Notes: a model not told the origin generated them from the sequence alone. A stretch of 8,076 nucleotides of DNA from Clostridia bacterium (GCA_017407375.1 JAFQWT010000076.1:1-8076), one strand, 5' to 3'; numbered from the stretch's first letter, positions 1 through 7,173 are shown. Program-made: numbers and translations.

Positions 1-474
1 CTTGATGAGGACGCCACCCTGGAGATGGAGACCACCCAGATCAAGGGCATCGACTCCACCGCCAGGACCACCGAGGCCACCCTCCGCGCGGGCGCTACGC
101 TGCTTGTCCGTGAAAAGATCATGACGCACGGCACGCAATACGCCGAGACCGACTTCACCGTTGTCCTTGAGGGGGAAAACTCCTCGGCCGACCTTGTGTC
201 GCGCTCGGTCGCCAAGGATGAGTCCACGCAGCTCTTCCGCTCCCGCATCATCGGCAATGCCGCCTGCAAGGGGCACACCGAGTGCGACGCCATCCTGATG
301 GATCGGGGCCACGTGACCGCGATCCCCGAGCTGACGGCCAACCACATCGATGCCGCCCTCATTCATGAGGCGGCCATCGGCAAGATCGCGGGGGAGCAGC
401 TCATCAAGCTGATGACGCTGGGGCTCACCGCGGAGGAGGCCGAGGCGCAGATCGTCGGCGGTTTTTTGAAATAA
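1..474 (+). CDS. SufB/SufD-family Fe-S cluster assembly scaffold protein, C-terminal part (5' end outside window)
   Basis: The reading frame is open from the first base, so this is the C-terminal 157 residues of a longer protein. SufB/SufD proteins form the beta-helical scaffold that, with the ATPase SufC, builds Fe-S clusters in the cytosol. The fragment ends in the family's C-terminal signature: TECDAIL (Cys at fragment residue 95), IHEAAIG (His122-Glu123) and a final helix ending in GLTAEEAEAQIVGGFLK. The Cys and His-Glu align by eye with the functional Cys405 and His433-Glu434 region of E. coli SufB. SufD usually lacks that Cys and reads SHGAT at the His site, so this copy is SufB-like. 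It could be the single scaffold of a minimal SufBC-type (SMS-like) system, but the upstream genes are not visible. It sits 33 bases before rqcH with no terminator between, so cotranscription is likely. Family call is firm; subtype is inferred. Confidence 0.9.
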   Translation, partial: LDEDATLEMETTQIKGIDSTARTTEATLRAGATLLVREKIMTHGTQYAETDFTVVLEGENSSADLVSRSVAKDESTQLFRSRIIGNAACKGHTECDAILMDRGHVTAIPELTANHIDAALIHEAAIGKIAGEQLIKLMTLGLTAEEAEAQIVGGFLK

Positions 475-491
475 GAAAACAAAACTTTACA

Positions 492-499
492 AAAGGAGG
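492..499 (+). promoter_or_regulatory. Ribosome binding site of rqcH
   Basis: AAAGGAGG lies 8 bases before the ATG at 508, a near-perfect Shine-Dalgarno sequence. It fixes the start of the RqcH reading frame. The 33-base gap around it shows no convincing promoter or terminator. Confidence 0.85.
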
Positions 500-507
500 G
501 GCGGGAT

Positions 508-2244
508 ATGGCCTTTGACGCGGGTATGCTGCGTGCGATCGTGCATGAGATATCGGAAACGCTTTGTGGCGGTGCCAAGGTCGAGAAGATCTCGCAGCCC
601 TCACGGGACGAGTTTGTCCTCCATCTGCACGCGGGCGGCGTTACGCGCCGCCTCGTGTTTGTGGTGGGGACCAACGTCCCGCATTTTTCCTACTCCCGCA
701 TCGAGCGGGAGAATCTCCCCACCCCCTCGATGTACTGCATGCTGCTCCGCAAGCATCTTGTGGGGGCAAAGCTCGTTGAGGTCACACAGATCGACTTTGA
801 GCGCGCCGCGCGCTTTTCTTTTTCTGCGCGGGATGAGCTTGGCTTTGGTGTTACGCGCACCCTCGTTGCCGAGATGATGGGGAAGTACAGCAACCTTATC
901 CTCCTGGATGGGGAGGAGCGTATCATTTCGGCCTTCCGCCTTGTGGATTTTTCGGCCAGCCGTGTCCGCCAGGTCCTGCCGGGGATGCATTACGTGAAGC
1001 CCCCCGTGCAGGAAAAGCTGGACCCCCTGACCTCCGACCGCGCCGCCTTCCTTGCGGCCTTTGCCGCTTATCCCAAGGAGCGGCCCGCCGCCCGCTTCCT
1101 TTCGGACACCTATCTCGGCATTGCGGCCGTCACCGCCCGTGAGATCGCCCGCCGCGCGGGTGCTGCAGCGGAGGCGCCCCTCGCCTCGCTTACGGCGGAG
1201 GCACTTTATGCCGCCCATGAGGCCTGGTTTTCCGACGTGCGCGCGTGCCGCTTTATCCCCACGCTCGTCTCGGACGGGGGGGGCGTGCCCCTTGAGTATT
1301 CCTATGCCGCGCTGGGCGGCAACGGCCTTACCACCCGGGAGATGCCCTCCTTCGGTGAGCTTCTTGATGCCTATTTCGGTGAGCGTGACCGCGCCGAGCG
1401 TCTCCGCCAGCGCTCGCTGGACCTTACGCGCTTTCTCTCGCGCCGTGAGAGCCAGCTGGTCCGTAAGCTGGAGGCCCAGCGGGAGGAGCTGGCCGCCTGC
1501 GAGCAGGGCGAGGAATACAAGCGCTCGGGCGACCTTATTACCGAAAACATTTACCGCATCTCGCGCGGGATGACCTCGCTCCGCGCCCTGGATTACCGTG
1601 TGGACCCGCCCGCCGAGGTCACAGTCCCCCTCGATGGGCGTCTCTCGCCTGCGGCCAATGCCCAGCGGATGTACAAGCTCTACACCAAGTCTCGCCGCGC
1701 GAAAGAAAAGCTGACCGAGCTCATCGCCGCGGGAGAGGAGGAGCTTCTCTACCTTGGCGGCGTGCGCGGCTTTCTTGACCGCGCGGAGAGCGAGCAGGAC
1801 TTTATAGAGCTCCGTGCCGAGCTGGCCTCGGCAGGGTACCTCTCGCGCCTTAAGGACCCCAAAAACAAAAAAGCCCCCAAGGCGCGGCCCTTGGAGCTGC
1901 AAACGGCCAACGGCTACCGCCTTTTGGTCGGGCGTAACAACCTCCAAAACGATATGCTCACCTTCCGTATTGCCGCCAAGGATGACCTCTGGTTTCACGC
2001 CAAGGGCTACGGCGGCTCCCACGTGATCCTTGTGGCGGGAGGCGAGGAGCCCCCGGCGGAGGATTATACCGAGGCCGCCGAGATCGCCGCCTACTACTCG
2101 CAGGCGGGTGACAGCGTGATCCCCGTGGATTACACCCGCGTGAAAAACGTCAAGAAGCCCCCCGCCTCGCGCCCCGGATACGTCACCTACAAGACCAATT
2201 CGACGGCCTACGTCCGTCCGAGAAAGCCCTTGGGAGTCAAATGA
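508..2244 (+). CDS. rqcH: Rqc2 homolog RqcH (NFACT-family ribosome quality control factor)
   Basis: This 578-residue protein has the usual length and full domain order of bacterial RqcH, often annotated as fibronectin-binding protein FbpA. RqcH binds 50S subunits with obstructed peptidyl-tRNA and recruits tRNA-Ala to add C-terminal alanine tails that mark stalled chains for proteolysis. The NFACT-N domain covers about residues 1-190. A helix-hairpin-helix region follows near 190-217 (LGIAAVTAREIARRAG). Two coiled-coil arms run about 285-345 and 385-440; the first ends in the conserved EYKRSGDLITENIYRI. The NFACT-R domain covers 465-570 with GRNNLQND, DLWFHAKGYGGSHVIL and VDYTRVKNVKKP. The site matching the family's Asp-Arg motif (Asp97-Arg98 in Bacillus subtilis) reads Glu98-Arg99 here. 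A basic Lys-rich linker (451-460) precedes NFACT-R. The gene probably belongs to one operon with the upstream Suf gene and the downstream methyltransferase. A role in adhesion is an alternative annotation I consider unlikely. Confidence 0.95.
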   Translation: MAFDAGMLRAIVHEISETLCGGAKVEKISQPSRDEFVLHLHAGGVTRRLVFVVGTNVPHFSYSRIERENLPTPSMYCMLLRKHLVGAKLVEVTQIDFERAARFSFSARDELGFGVTRTLVAEMMGKYSNLILLDGEERIISAFRLVDFSASRVRQVLPGMHYVKPPVQEKLDPLTSDRAAFLAAFAAYPKERPAARFLSDTYLGIAAVTAREIARRAGAAAEAPLASLTAEALYAAHEAWFSDVRACRFIPTLVSDGGGVPLEYSYAALGGNGLTTREMPSFGELLDAYFGERDRAERLRQRSLDLTRFLSRRESQLVRKLEAQREELAACEQGEEYKRSGDLITENIYRISRGMTSLRALDYRVDPPAEVTVPLDGRLSPAANAQRMYKLYTKSRRAKEKLTELIAAGEEELLYLGGVRGFLDRAESEQDFIELRAELASAGYLSRLKDPKNKKAPKARPLELQTANGYRLLVGRNNLQNDMLTFRIAAKDDLWFHAKGYGGSHVILVAGGEEPPAEDYTEAAEIAAYYSQAGDSVIPVDYTRVKNVKKPPASRPGYVTYKTNSTAYVRPRKPLGVK

Positions 2245-2245
2245 T

Positions 2246-2800
2246 ATGTTAGACCTTCTCGATATGCAGAAATACTTTATCCTCTCGCACCTTGGTGAGG
2301 GGGACGTTGCCGTGGACTTCACCATGGGCAACGGTAACGATACCCTTTTCCTCTCCCGCACGGTGGGGGAGCGCGGGCGCGTGTACGCCTTTGACATTCA
2401 GGAGGATGCCCTCACCTCGACCCGTGCGCACCTTGTGGCCGAGGGCGCGCCCGAAAACTACACCCTGATCCACGATTCCCACCACAACGTTGAGAAATAC
2501 GTGAGGGAGCCCATCAAGGCGGGGATGTTCAACCTTGGCTACCTGCCGCGCAGCGGCCGCCGCCACGTGACCACCATGTGCGACACCACGCTTCCCGCCG
2601 TCAAGGCCGCTCTGCGCCTTTTGGCACCCGACGGGATCCTGATGGTCGCCGTCTATCCCGGCCACGAGGAGGGCACGCGTGAGGGACAGATGCTGACCGA
2701 GTTCTTTTCCACACTTGACCGCAAGAGGATCAGCGTTTCCTGCCGGCGAATCGTCAATTCCCCAACGTCCCCCTTCTTATTTATCGCCGAAAACCGATAA
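2246..2800 (+). CDS. mnmM: MnmM/YtqB-type class I SAM-dependent tRNA methyltransferase
   Basis: This 184-residue protein is a complete single-domain Rossmann methyltransferase of the YtqB family (Pfam 'rRNA methylase'). B. subtilis YtqB was identified as MnmM, which methylates the 5-aminomethyl group of wobble uridine-34 in certain tRNAs to give mnm5(s2)U. Visible signatures are the SAM-binding loop VDFTMGNGNDT (23-33), the acidic end of strand 2, FDIQ (49-52), the family motif FNLGYLP (95-101), and YPGH (137-140). The C-terminus NSPTSPFLFIAENR fits the usual ending with its Pro-rich turn. The ATG lies one base after the rqcH stop codon. Only a modest GGGAG (2232-2236, inside the end of rqcH) serves as ribosome binding site, so translational coupling is likely. 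The older rRNA methylase label was a guess from sequence. The tRNA role here rests on family membership and was not tested. Confidence 0.88.
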   Translation: MLDLLDMQKYFILSHLGEGDVAVDFTMGNGNDTLFLSRTVGERGRVYAFDIQEDALTSTRAHLVAEGAPENYTLIHDSHHNVEKYVREPIKAGMFNLGYLPRSGRRHVTTMCDTTLPAVKAALRLLAPDGILMVAVYPGHEEGTREGQMLTEFFSTLDRKRISVSCRRIVNSPTSPFLFIAENR

Positions 2801-2831
2801 AAAAGAGTCTCCCGAAACGGGAGACTCTTTT
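2801..2831. terminator. Bidirectional intrinsic terminator between convergent operons
   Basis: A perfect 14-bp inverted repeat (arms 2801-2814 and 2818-2831) encloses an AAA loop. The arm is AAAAGAGTCTCCCG, so each side has an A/T run next to a G/C-rich core. It follows the mnmM stop directly and ends one base before the stop codon of the ZIP gene on the other strand. The T-run after the stem is longer on the minus strand (six) than on the plus strand (four), so it may end the hydrolase-ZIP transcript more efficiently. Confidence 0.9.
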
Positions 2832-2832
2832 C

Positions 2833-3615
2833 TCATCCAAGGGCAACGTCAAGCACCATCATAAGGGCAAAGCCAAGGGCAAAGAAGATCGTGCCAAGGT
2901 GGGAATGCTCGCCGGCGGCCATCTCGGGGATCAGTTCCTCCACCACCACGTAGAGCATCGCTCCCGCGGCAAAGGCCAAAAGGTAGGGAAGGGCGGGCAG
3001 TACCACGGAAACAGCAAGAAGCGTCAGCCCAGCGCCGATGGGCTCGATCACCGCCGAGAGAAAGCCCCAGAAAAAGGCCTTGCCCTTAGGGACCCCCGCG
3101 CTCCGCAGGGGCATGGAGATGATCGCCCCCTCGGGGAAGTTCTGGATCGCGATGCCAAGCGCCAGGGCCAGCACCGCCGCCCCGCCGATCGTGGCATCCC
3201 CCGCAAGGAAGGCGGCCAGCACAACGCCCACCGCCATCCCTTCGGGAAGGTTGTGGAGCGCCACGGAAAGCACCAGCATCGGAGAGCGACCAAGGCGTGT
3301 GGGCGGCCCCTCGGTCTCCCCGGTCACAAGGTGCGTGTGCGGGATTAGGCGGTCAAGCAGCATAAGAAAGGCAAAGCCAAGCGCAAGTCCCACGACCGCA
3401 GGGAGAAAGGCCAGGGTGCCCATGGGCGCGGCGTGGTCCATGGCCGGGATCAGAAGACTCCAGACCGAGGCCGCCACCATAACGCCGGCGGCAAAGCCCG
3501 TCAGTGCCCGCTCCAGTGTGCGGTTCATTTCCCCACGCAGGAAGAAGACACAGCCCGAGCCGAGGATCGTGCCCACAAGGGGCAAAAGAAGTCCGTAAAG
3601 TAATTCCATCTTCAT
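2833..3615 (-). CDS. ZIP-family divalent metal transporter (GufA subfamily)
   Basis: This 260-residue, eight-helix integral membrane protein belongs to the ZIP family, which moves zinc and related divalent metals into the cytosol. The metal-site signatures are clear. TM4 carries HNLPEGMAVG (His121, Asn122, Glu125). TM5 carries QNFPEG (Gln158, Asn159, Glu162). TM6 carries IEPIGAG (Glu191). TM7 carries YVVVEELIPE and is followed by the typical HSHLGT. Gln instead of His at the start of the TM5 motif is usual in the GufA branch, including the structurally solved Bordetella BbZIP. The TM3-TM4 loop holds a short PHTH element. The start is the ATG at 3615, 7 bases after the hydrolase stop; a second ATG two codons in (3609) is possible. 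Neither has a good Shine-Dalgarno, so translation may depend on coupling to the upstream gene. Zinc is the likeliest substrate, but iron or manganese cannot be excluded. Confidence 0.92.
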   Translation of the reverse strand: MKMELLYGLLLPLVGTILGSGCVFFLRGEMNRTLERALTGFAAGVMVAASVWSLLIPAMDHAAPMGTLAFLPAVVGLALGFAFLMLLDRLIPHTHLVTGETEGPPTRLGRSPMLVLSVALHNLPEGMAVGVVLAAFLAGDATIGGAAVLALALGIAIQNFPEGAIISMPLRSAGVPKGKAFFWGFLSAVIEPIGAGLTLLAVSVVLPALPYLLAFAAGAMLYVVVEELIPEMAAGEHSHLGTIFFALGFALMMVLDVALG

Positions 3616-3622
3616 AGTAAGA

Positions 3623-5611
3623 TCAACCGTTCACGTAATCAATGACCTCGTCGTTCCCCTCGGCCCTCATATCGCGGAAGGCGCGGTCGATCGAGGTGCC
3701 GTCGTCCTCATCGCGGAAGGTGTAGACCACACCCGCGCGGAGATAGACCTGCACGCGGTCGCGCGCGTAGTCCACCTCGCAGAAGTCCTTTTCGGGCGCC
3801 GGGGAGAGCGAGGAAAATTTTCTCCCGTGCAGGGGGAGGGTAAGAAGCTCACCGAGGAAGGAGAAGATGCGGCCCGTGCCGCCCACCTCCTCGGGATAAT
3901 AGACGACCGTTTCCCCACGGACCGAGTCCGCCATCACGCGGCCGTCCTTGCCGATGAGGCGCCAGTGTCCGTCACCGTCCGTAACGGGGGTGCCGTCCGG
4001 GCGCTCCACCGCCATGGCAGCAAGCGTACCAAGGCGCATTTTCTCGGTTGGAGAGAGGAGGTTTTTCGCGGCCCCGCACGCATAGGTGTAGTAAATGGCG
4101 TGCAGACCGCACACCGCCGCCGTGATGTGGTTGCGGTGGAGCCAGTCGGGGAGCATCAGCGCCCCGTCGGTATCGATGGGGAGATCGGGGCAGGCAAGGG
4201 CCATCACCCTGGCGCGGCGCTCCTTCTCCTCCTCCCCCGAGTGCGTGTCATGCAGGCGGGAGACGTCAATGAGGTGCTCAAAGCGGGGGTCGGCCAGCGT
4301 GGCGTTCAGCATGGCGTCGGGCTTGACCGCCTTGGCCGCCAGGGAGAACAGCTCGTAATAGCGGTAATACTCGCGCATACCGATGCCGCGCTCGGGGTGA
4401 GCATAGCCGCTCGCCTCGGCGGGGTCGCGCAGGTTTGCCAAAAAGTCAAGCTTCACGGCATCGGCATTGAGGCAGCCCTCCCCGTCACCAAAGAGGATCT
4501 CTGCCGTCTCACGGAGAAATTGCTCGGCTCCGTCGGCCGTGTAGTCGACCGCATAGCAGTTCGGAAAATTATCGAAATAGCGGCTCGTCATGGCATCGTC
4601 CGAGAGCACGCCGAGGCGCTTGGCGCGGCTCTCCACGCCGTTATCGATCTTTTCAAACATCGGCGTGTACCACAGCATCACGCGGTGGCCGCGCGCGTGC
4701 ATATCGTCAATAAGCCCGCGGAGGTCGGGAAAGCGCTCCGTGTCAACACACGGGCCGATCGAATGCGGCAGCTGCCAGGAGTCGTCAATGCAGATCACCA
4801 TGTGCCGGACACCGAAATCGTCCTCACAGCGCTTGACAAACTCCCGCACCCATGCGTCGTCAATGAGCTGACCGACGCGATGCTCGATCAGCTGGTCGCC
4901 GTAGGTGCAGAACTGGGGATACCTCCACCAGGAGGGAAGGCGGCTCCACGCAGGGCGGCGGGGGGTATAGACCCCAAAGCGCTGAAGCAGATCGCGGAAG
5001 AGCGTGATGCCGTCGTACTCGTCCTTCGGAAAGGAGATGACCACGCGCGGGATCTCGTAGCGCTCGCCCATGGGGATCTTTTTATGCCCGCCGCAGCTCT
5101 CAATGAGAAAGCTGCCGTCCTTCTCCATACGGCACGTGCGCGTGTCGGGAATGTCGAGAAGCCCGTACGATACCCAGCCCGCAGGAGAGCCAAGCGAGAA
5201 ATTGAGCAGGGGCGGCGTGTGATAGCCATTGGCCGAAATGTCGGGCAGGGAGGAATAAAAGGCGCAGTTGCGCGTGTTGTTGTTCCTCGGCTGGGGGGTA
5301 AAGGCGCGGTCAAAGCCCAAGGGGGCCATGGTACCGCCGACAAAGAGGTGGGTCTTTTCCACCGCAAGGCCTCCGCTTGGCGCCGTGAGGGTCGCCGCCA
5401 CGGTAATGGCATCCTCGTAAAAGGTGAAAAGAATACTTGACATTCCGTCAGAGAATAGGGCGTGCGTTCCGTCGGATTCAAGCAATCTTGGGGAATACCC
5501 CTTTCCGTTCACGGAAAAGGCGGCAGGGAGTGCGAGAAATTCCTTTCCCTTGCGAAGGACGGAGAGCCCCCTCTCCTTTAAGGATACGGAATAAAGAGCA
5601 CTGTGGTTCAT
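3623..5611 (-). CDS. Clan GH-D glycoside hydrolase, GH36-like (putative alpha-galactosidase or related alpha-glycosidase)
   Basis: This 662-residue protein has the architecture of GH36-type enzymes: an N-terminal beta-sandwich (about 1-215), a (beta/alpha)8 barrel (about 230-540) and a C-terminal beta domain. Barrel entry is marked by LPSWWRYPQFCTYGDQ. Strand 1 reads ICIDDSWQ (Asp276, Asp277, Trp279), as in clan GH-D. The proposed nucleophile is Asp389 in VKLDF. The proposed acid/base is Asp455 in SRLHDTHS. The later PDWLHRNHITAAVCGLHAIYY resembles the PDWDMF...FHAAARA...IYVSD segment of GH36 raffinose-synthase-like proteins. These assignments are by eye. There is no signal peptide, so it should act in the cytosol on imported oligosaccharides or glycosides. 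The frame runs upstream to a GTG at 5635, but that lies in the guaB terminator stem. The ATG at 5611 with GGAGG five bases before it is the credible start. Substrate is unknown. Confidence 0.8.
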   Translation of the reverse strand: MNHSALYSVSLKERGLSVLRKGKEFLALPAAFSVNGKGYSPRLLESDGTHALFSDGMSSILFTFYEDAITVAATLTAPSGGLAVEKTHLFVGGTMAPLGFDRAFTPQPRNNNTRNCAFYSSLPDISANGYHTPPLLNFSLGSPAGWVSYGLLDIPDTRTCRMEKDGSFLIESCGGHKKIPMGERYEIPRVVISFPKDEYDGITLFRDLLQRFGVYTPRRPAWSRLPSWWRYPQFCTYGDQLIEHRVGQLIDDAWVREFVKRCEDDFGVRHMVICIDDSWQLPHSIGPCVDTERFPDLRGLIDDMHARGHRVMLWYTPMFEKIDNGVESRAKRLGVLSDDAMTSRYFDNFPNCYAVDYTADGAEQFLRETAEILFGDGEGCLNADAVKLDFLANLRDPAEASGYAHPERGIGMREYYRYYELFSLAAKAVKPDAMLNATLADPRFEHLIDVSRLHDTHSGEEEKERRARVMALACPDLPIDTDGALMLPDWLHRNHITAAVCGLHAIYYTYACGAAKNLLSPTEKMRLGTLAAMAVERPDGTPVTDGDGHWRLIGKDGRVMADSVRGETVVYYPEEVGGTGRIFSFLGELLTLPLHGRKFSSLSPAPEKDFCEVDYARDRVQVYLRAGVVYTFRDEDDGTSIDRAFRDMRAEGNDEVIDYVNG

Positions 5612-5616
5612 ACGCA

Positions 5617-5621
5617 CCTCC
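5617..5621 (-). promoter_or_regulatory. Ribosome binding site of the GH36-like gene
   Basis: On the minus strand GGAGG precedes the ATG at 5611 by five bases. It decides the start against an in-frame GTG at 5635. It directly follows the T-run of the guaB terminator. Confidence 0.8.
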
Positions 5622-5653
5622 AAAAAACGCCGCACAGAGCTGTGCGGCGTTTT
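5622..5653 (-). terminator. Intrinsic terminator of guaB
   Basis: Five bases after the guaB stop, a 13-bp inverted repeat (5624-5636 with 5641-5653) encloses a GAGC tetraloop. Its core is CGCCGCACA pairing with TGTGCGGCG, flanked by four A-T pairs. On the minus strand it is followed by a run of six T (5627-5622), the classic form. The plus-strand tail is four T, so it works best for guaB. Confidence 0.88.
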
Positions 5654-5658
5654 AAGTT

Positions 5659-7161
5659 TTAAAGCTTGGTGGTCTGAGTCTTCAGCTGAACATCGTGAGC
5701 GCCGCCCTCAACGATGCTGACCGAGGAAACGAGCGTAAGCTTGGCCTTCTCCTGCAGCTCGGCAATGGTGAGTGCGCCGCAGTTGCACATGGTGGAGCGC
5801 ATCTTGGCCAGCGTCAGCTGGACGTTGTCTGAGAGCTTGCCGGCGTAGGGCACGTAGGAATCCACGCCCTCCTCAAAGGAGAGCTTTGTGGCGCCGCCAA
5901 GGTCGTAGCGCTGCCAGTTGCGGGCGCGGTTGGAGCCCTCGCCCCAGTATTCCTTCATCAGGGTACCGTTCACGTTGACCTTTCCGCCGGGGGCCTCGTC
6001 AAAGCGGGCAAAGTAGCGGCCCAGCATCAAGAAGTCGGCGCCCATGGCCAGGGCCAGCGTCATGTGGTGGTCATGCACAATACCGCCGTCCGAGCAGACG
6101 GGGACGTAGATTCCGGTCTCCTTGAAGTACTCGTCACGGGCACGGCAAACGTCAATGAGGGCGGTGGCCTGTCCACGGCCGATGCCCTTGGTCTCACGGG
6201 TGATGCAGATCGAGCCGCCGCCGATACCGACCTTGATGAAGTCGGCACCGCAGTCGGCAAGGTAGCGGAAGCCATCGGCATCCACCACGTTACCGGCGCC
6301 AACCTTCACGCGGTCACCGTAATTCTTGCGGATCCAGTCGATCGTCAGCTTCTGCCATTCGGAAAAGCCCTCGGAGGAGTCGATGCAGAGGACGTCGCAC
6401 CCCGCCTCGATCAGGGCGGGAACGCGCTCGGCATAGTCGCGGGTGTTGATACCGGCACCGACGATGTAGCGCTTGTCCTTATCGAGAGACTCGAGGGGGT
6501 TCTGCTTGTGGGTATCGTAGTCCTTACGGAAAACGAAATGCACGAGCTCGCCGCGCTCATTGATGATGGGGAGCGAGTTGAGCTTGTGATCCCAGATGAT
6601 GTCGTTGGCTTCCTTCAGCGTGGTGCCCTCGGGTGCCGTGATGAGCTTTTCAAGGGGCGTCATGAAGGTATGGATGGGAGTTTCGGGCGCCATACGGCTC
6701 ACGCGGTAATCGCGGCCGGTGACGATACCCATAAGGCGCCCCTCGGGGGAGCCGTCCTCGGTGATGGCGACCGTGGAGTGACCGTTTGTCTCCTTCAGCG
6801 CCAAAACGTCCGCCAGGGTCTGATCGGGGCGGAGGTTGGAGTCACTGCGGACAAAGCCCGCCTTGTAGGCCTTGACGCGGGCCACCATAGCGGCCTCATC
6901 CTCAATGGTCTGGGAGCCGTAAATGAAGGCAACGCCGCCCTCACGCGCCAGCGCGATGGCCAGCTGATCGCCCGATACCGACTGCATGATGGAGGAGACC
7001 ATCGGGATGTTCAGCGAGATCTCGGGCTCCTCGCCGCGGCGATAGCGGACAAGGGGAGTGCGCAGACTGACGTTTTGGGGGATGCACTGACTTGACGAAT
7101 ATCCGGGGATCAGAAGGTATTCGTTAAAGGTGCGGGACGGTTCTTCATAAAAGATCGCCAT
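5659..7161 (-). CDS. guaB: IMP dehydrogenase, Tritrichomonas-type
   Basis: This 500-residue enzyme oxidises IMP to XMP with NAD+, the committed step of GMP synthesis in the cytosol. The barrel is split by a CBS (Bateman) pair at about 105-220, with VTGRDY and FRKDYD at its repeats. The catalytic loop is GGGSICITRE (Cys319) and the flap holds the Arg418-Tyr419 dyad in NWQRYDLGG. Asp261 in CIDSSEGFSEWQ would contact the nicotinamide ribose. Recalled T. foetus IMPDH has the same numbering for Cys319, Arg418 and Tyr419 and also Arg241 and Trp269, both present here. Long matches include KGIGRGQATA, MKEYWGEGS and LVSSVSIVEGGAHDV. The ATG at 7161 is chosen because AAGGAG lies six bases upstream and MAIFYEEPSRTFNEYLLIPG matches the family N-terminus; an extension to 7221 would run over the promoter. 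It has its own promoter and terminator and appears monocistronic. Confidence 0.97.
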   Translation of the reverse strand: MAIFYEEPSRTFNEYLLIPGYSSSQCIPQNVSLRTPLVRYRRGEEPEISLNIPMVSSIMQSVSGDQLAIALAREGGVAFIYGSQTIEDEAAMVARVKAYKAGFVRSDSNLRPDQTLADVLALKETNGHSTVAITEDGSPEGRLMGIVTGRDYRVSRMAPETPIHTFMTPLEKLITAPEGTTLKEANDIIWDHKLNSLPIINERGELVHFVFRKDYDTHKQNPLESLDKDKRYIVGAGINTRDYAERVPALIEAGCDVLCIDSSEGFSEWQKLTIDWIRKNYGDRVKVGAGNVVDADGFRYLADCGADFIKVGIGGGSICITRETKGIGRGQATALIDVCRARDEYFKETGIYVPVCSDGGIVHDHHMTLALAMGADFLMLGRYFARFDEAPGGKVNVNGTLMKEYWGEGSNRARNWQRYDLGGATKLSFEEGVDSYVPYAGKLSDNVQLTLAKMRSTMCNCGALTIAELQEKAKLTLVSSVSIVEGGAHDVQLKTQTTKL

Positions 7162-7167
7162 AAGAAA

Positions 7168-7173
7168 CTCCTT
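7168..7173 (-). promoter_or_regulatory. Ribosome binding site of guaB
   Basis: AAGGAG on the minus strand lies six bases before the ATG at 7161 and decides this start over longer alternatives. Confidence 0.8.

Noticed and set aside
601..2397. A 598-codon open frame on the minus strand opposite rqcH and the start of mnmM
   Set aside because: It is a shadow of GC-rich coding on the plus strand. It resembles no family, has low-complexity composition, and the opposite-strand proteins are unmistakable.
3827..5440. A 537-codon open frame on the plus strand opposite the hydrolase
   Set aside because: It is antisense to a well-supported gene, is rich in Ala, Arg, Gly, Val and His as expected from complementary codons, and has no recognisable domain.
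5612..5635. An eight-codon N-terminal extension of the hydrolase from a GTG
   Set aside because: The GTG lies in the guaB terminator stem and has no ribosome binding site, whereas the ATG at 5611 has GGAGG at proper spacing.
6064..7095. A 343-codon open frame on the plus strand opposite guaB
   Set aside because: guaB is certain, and the antisense frame only mirrors its codon pattern without any family resemblance.
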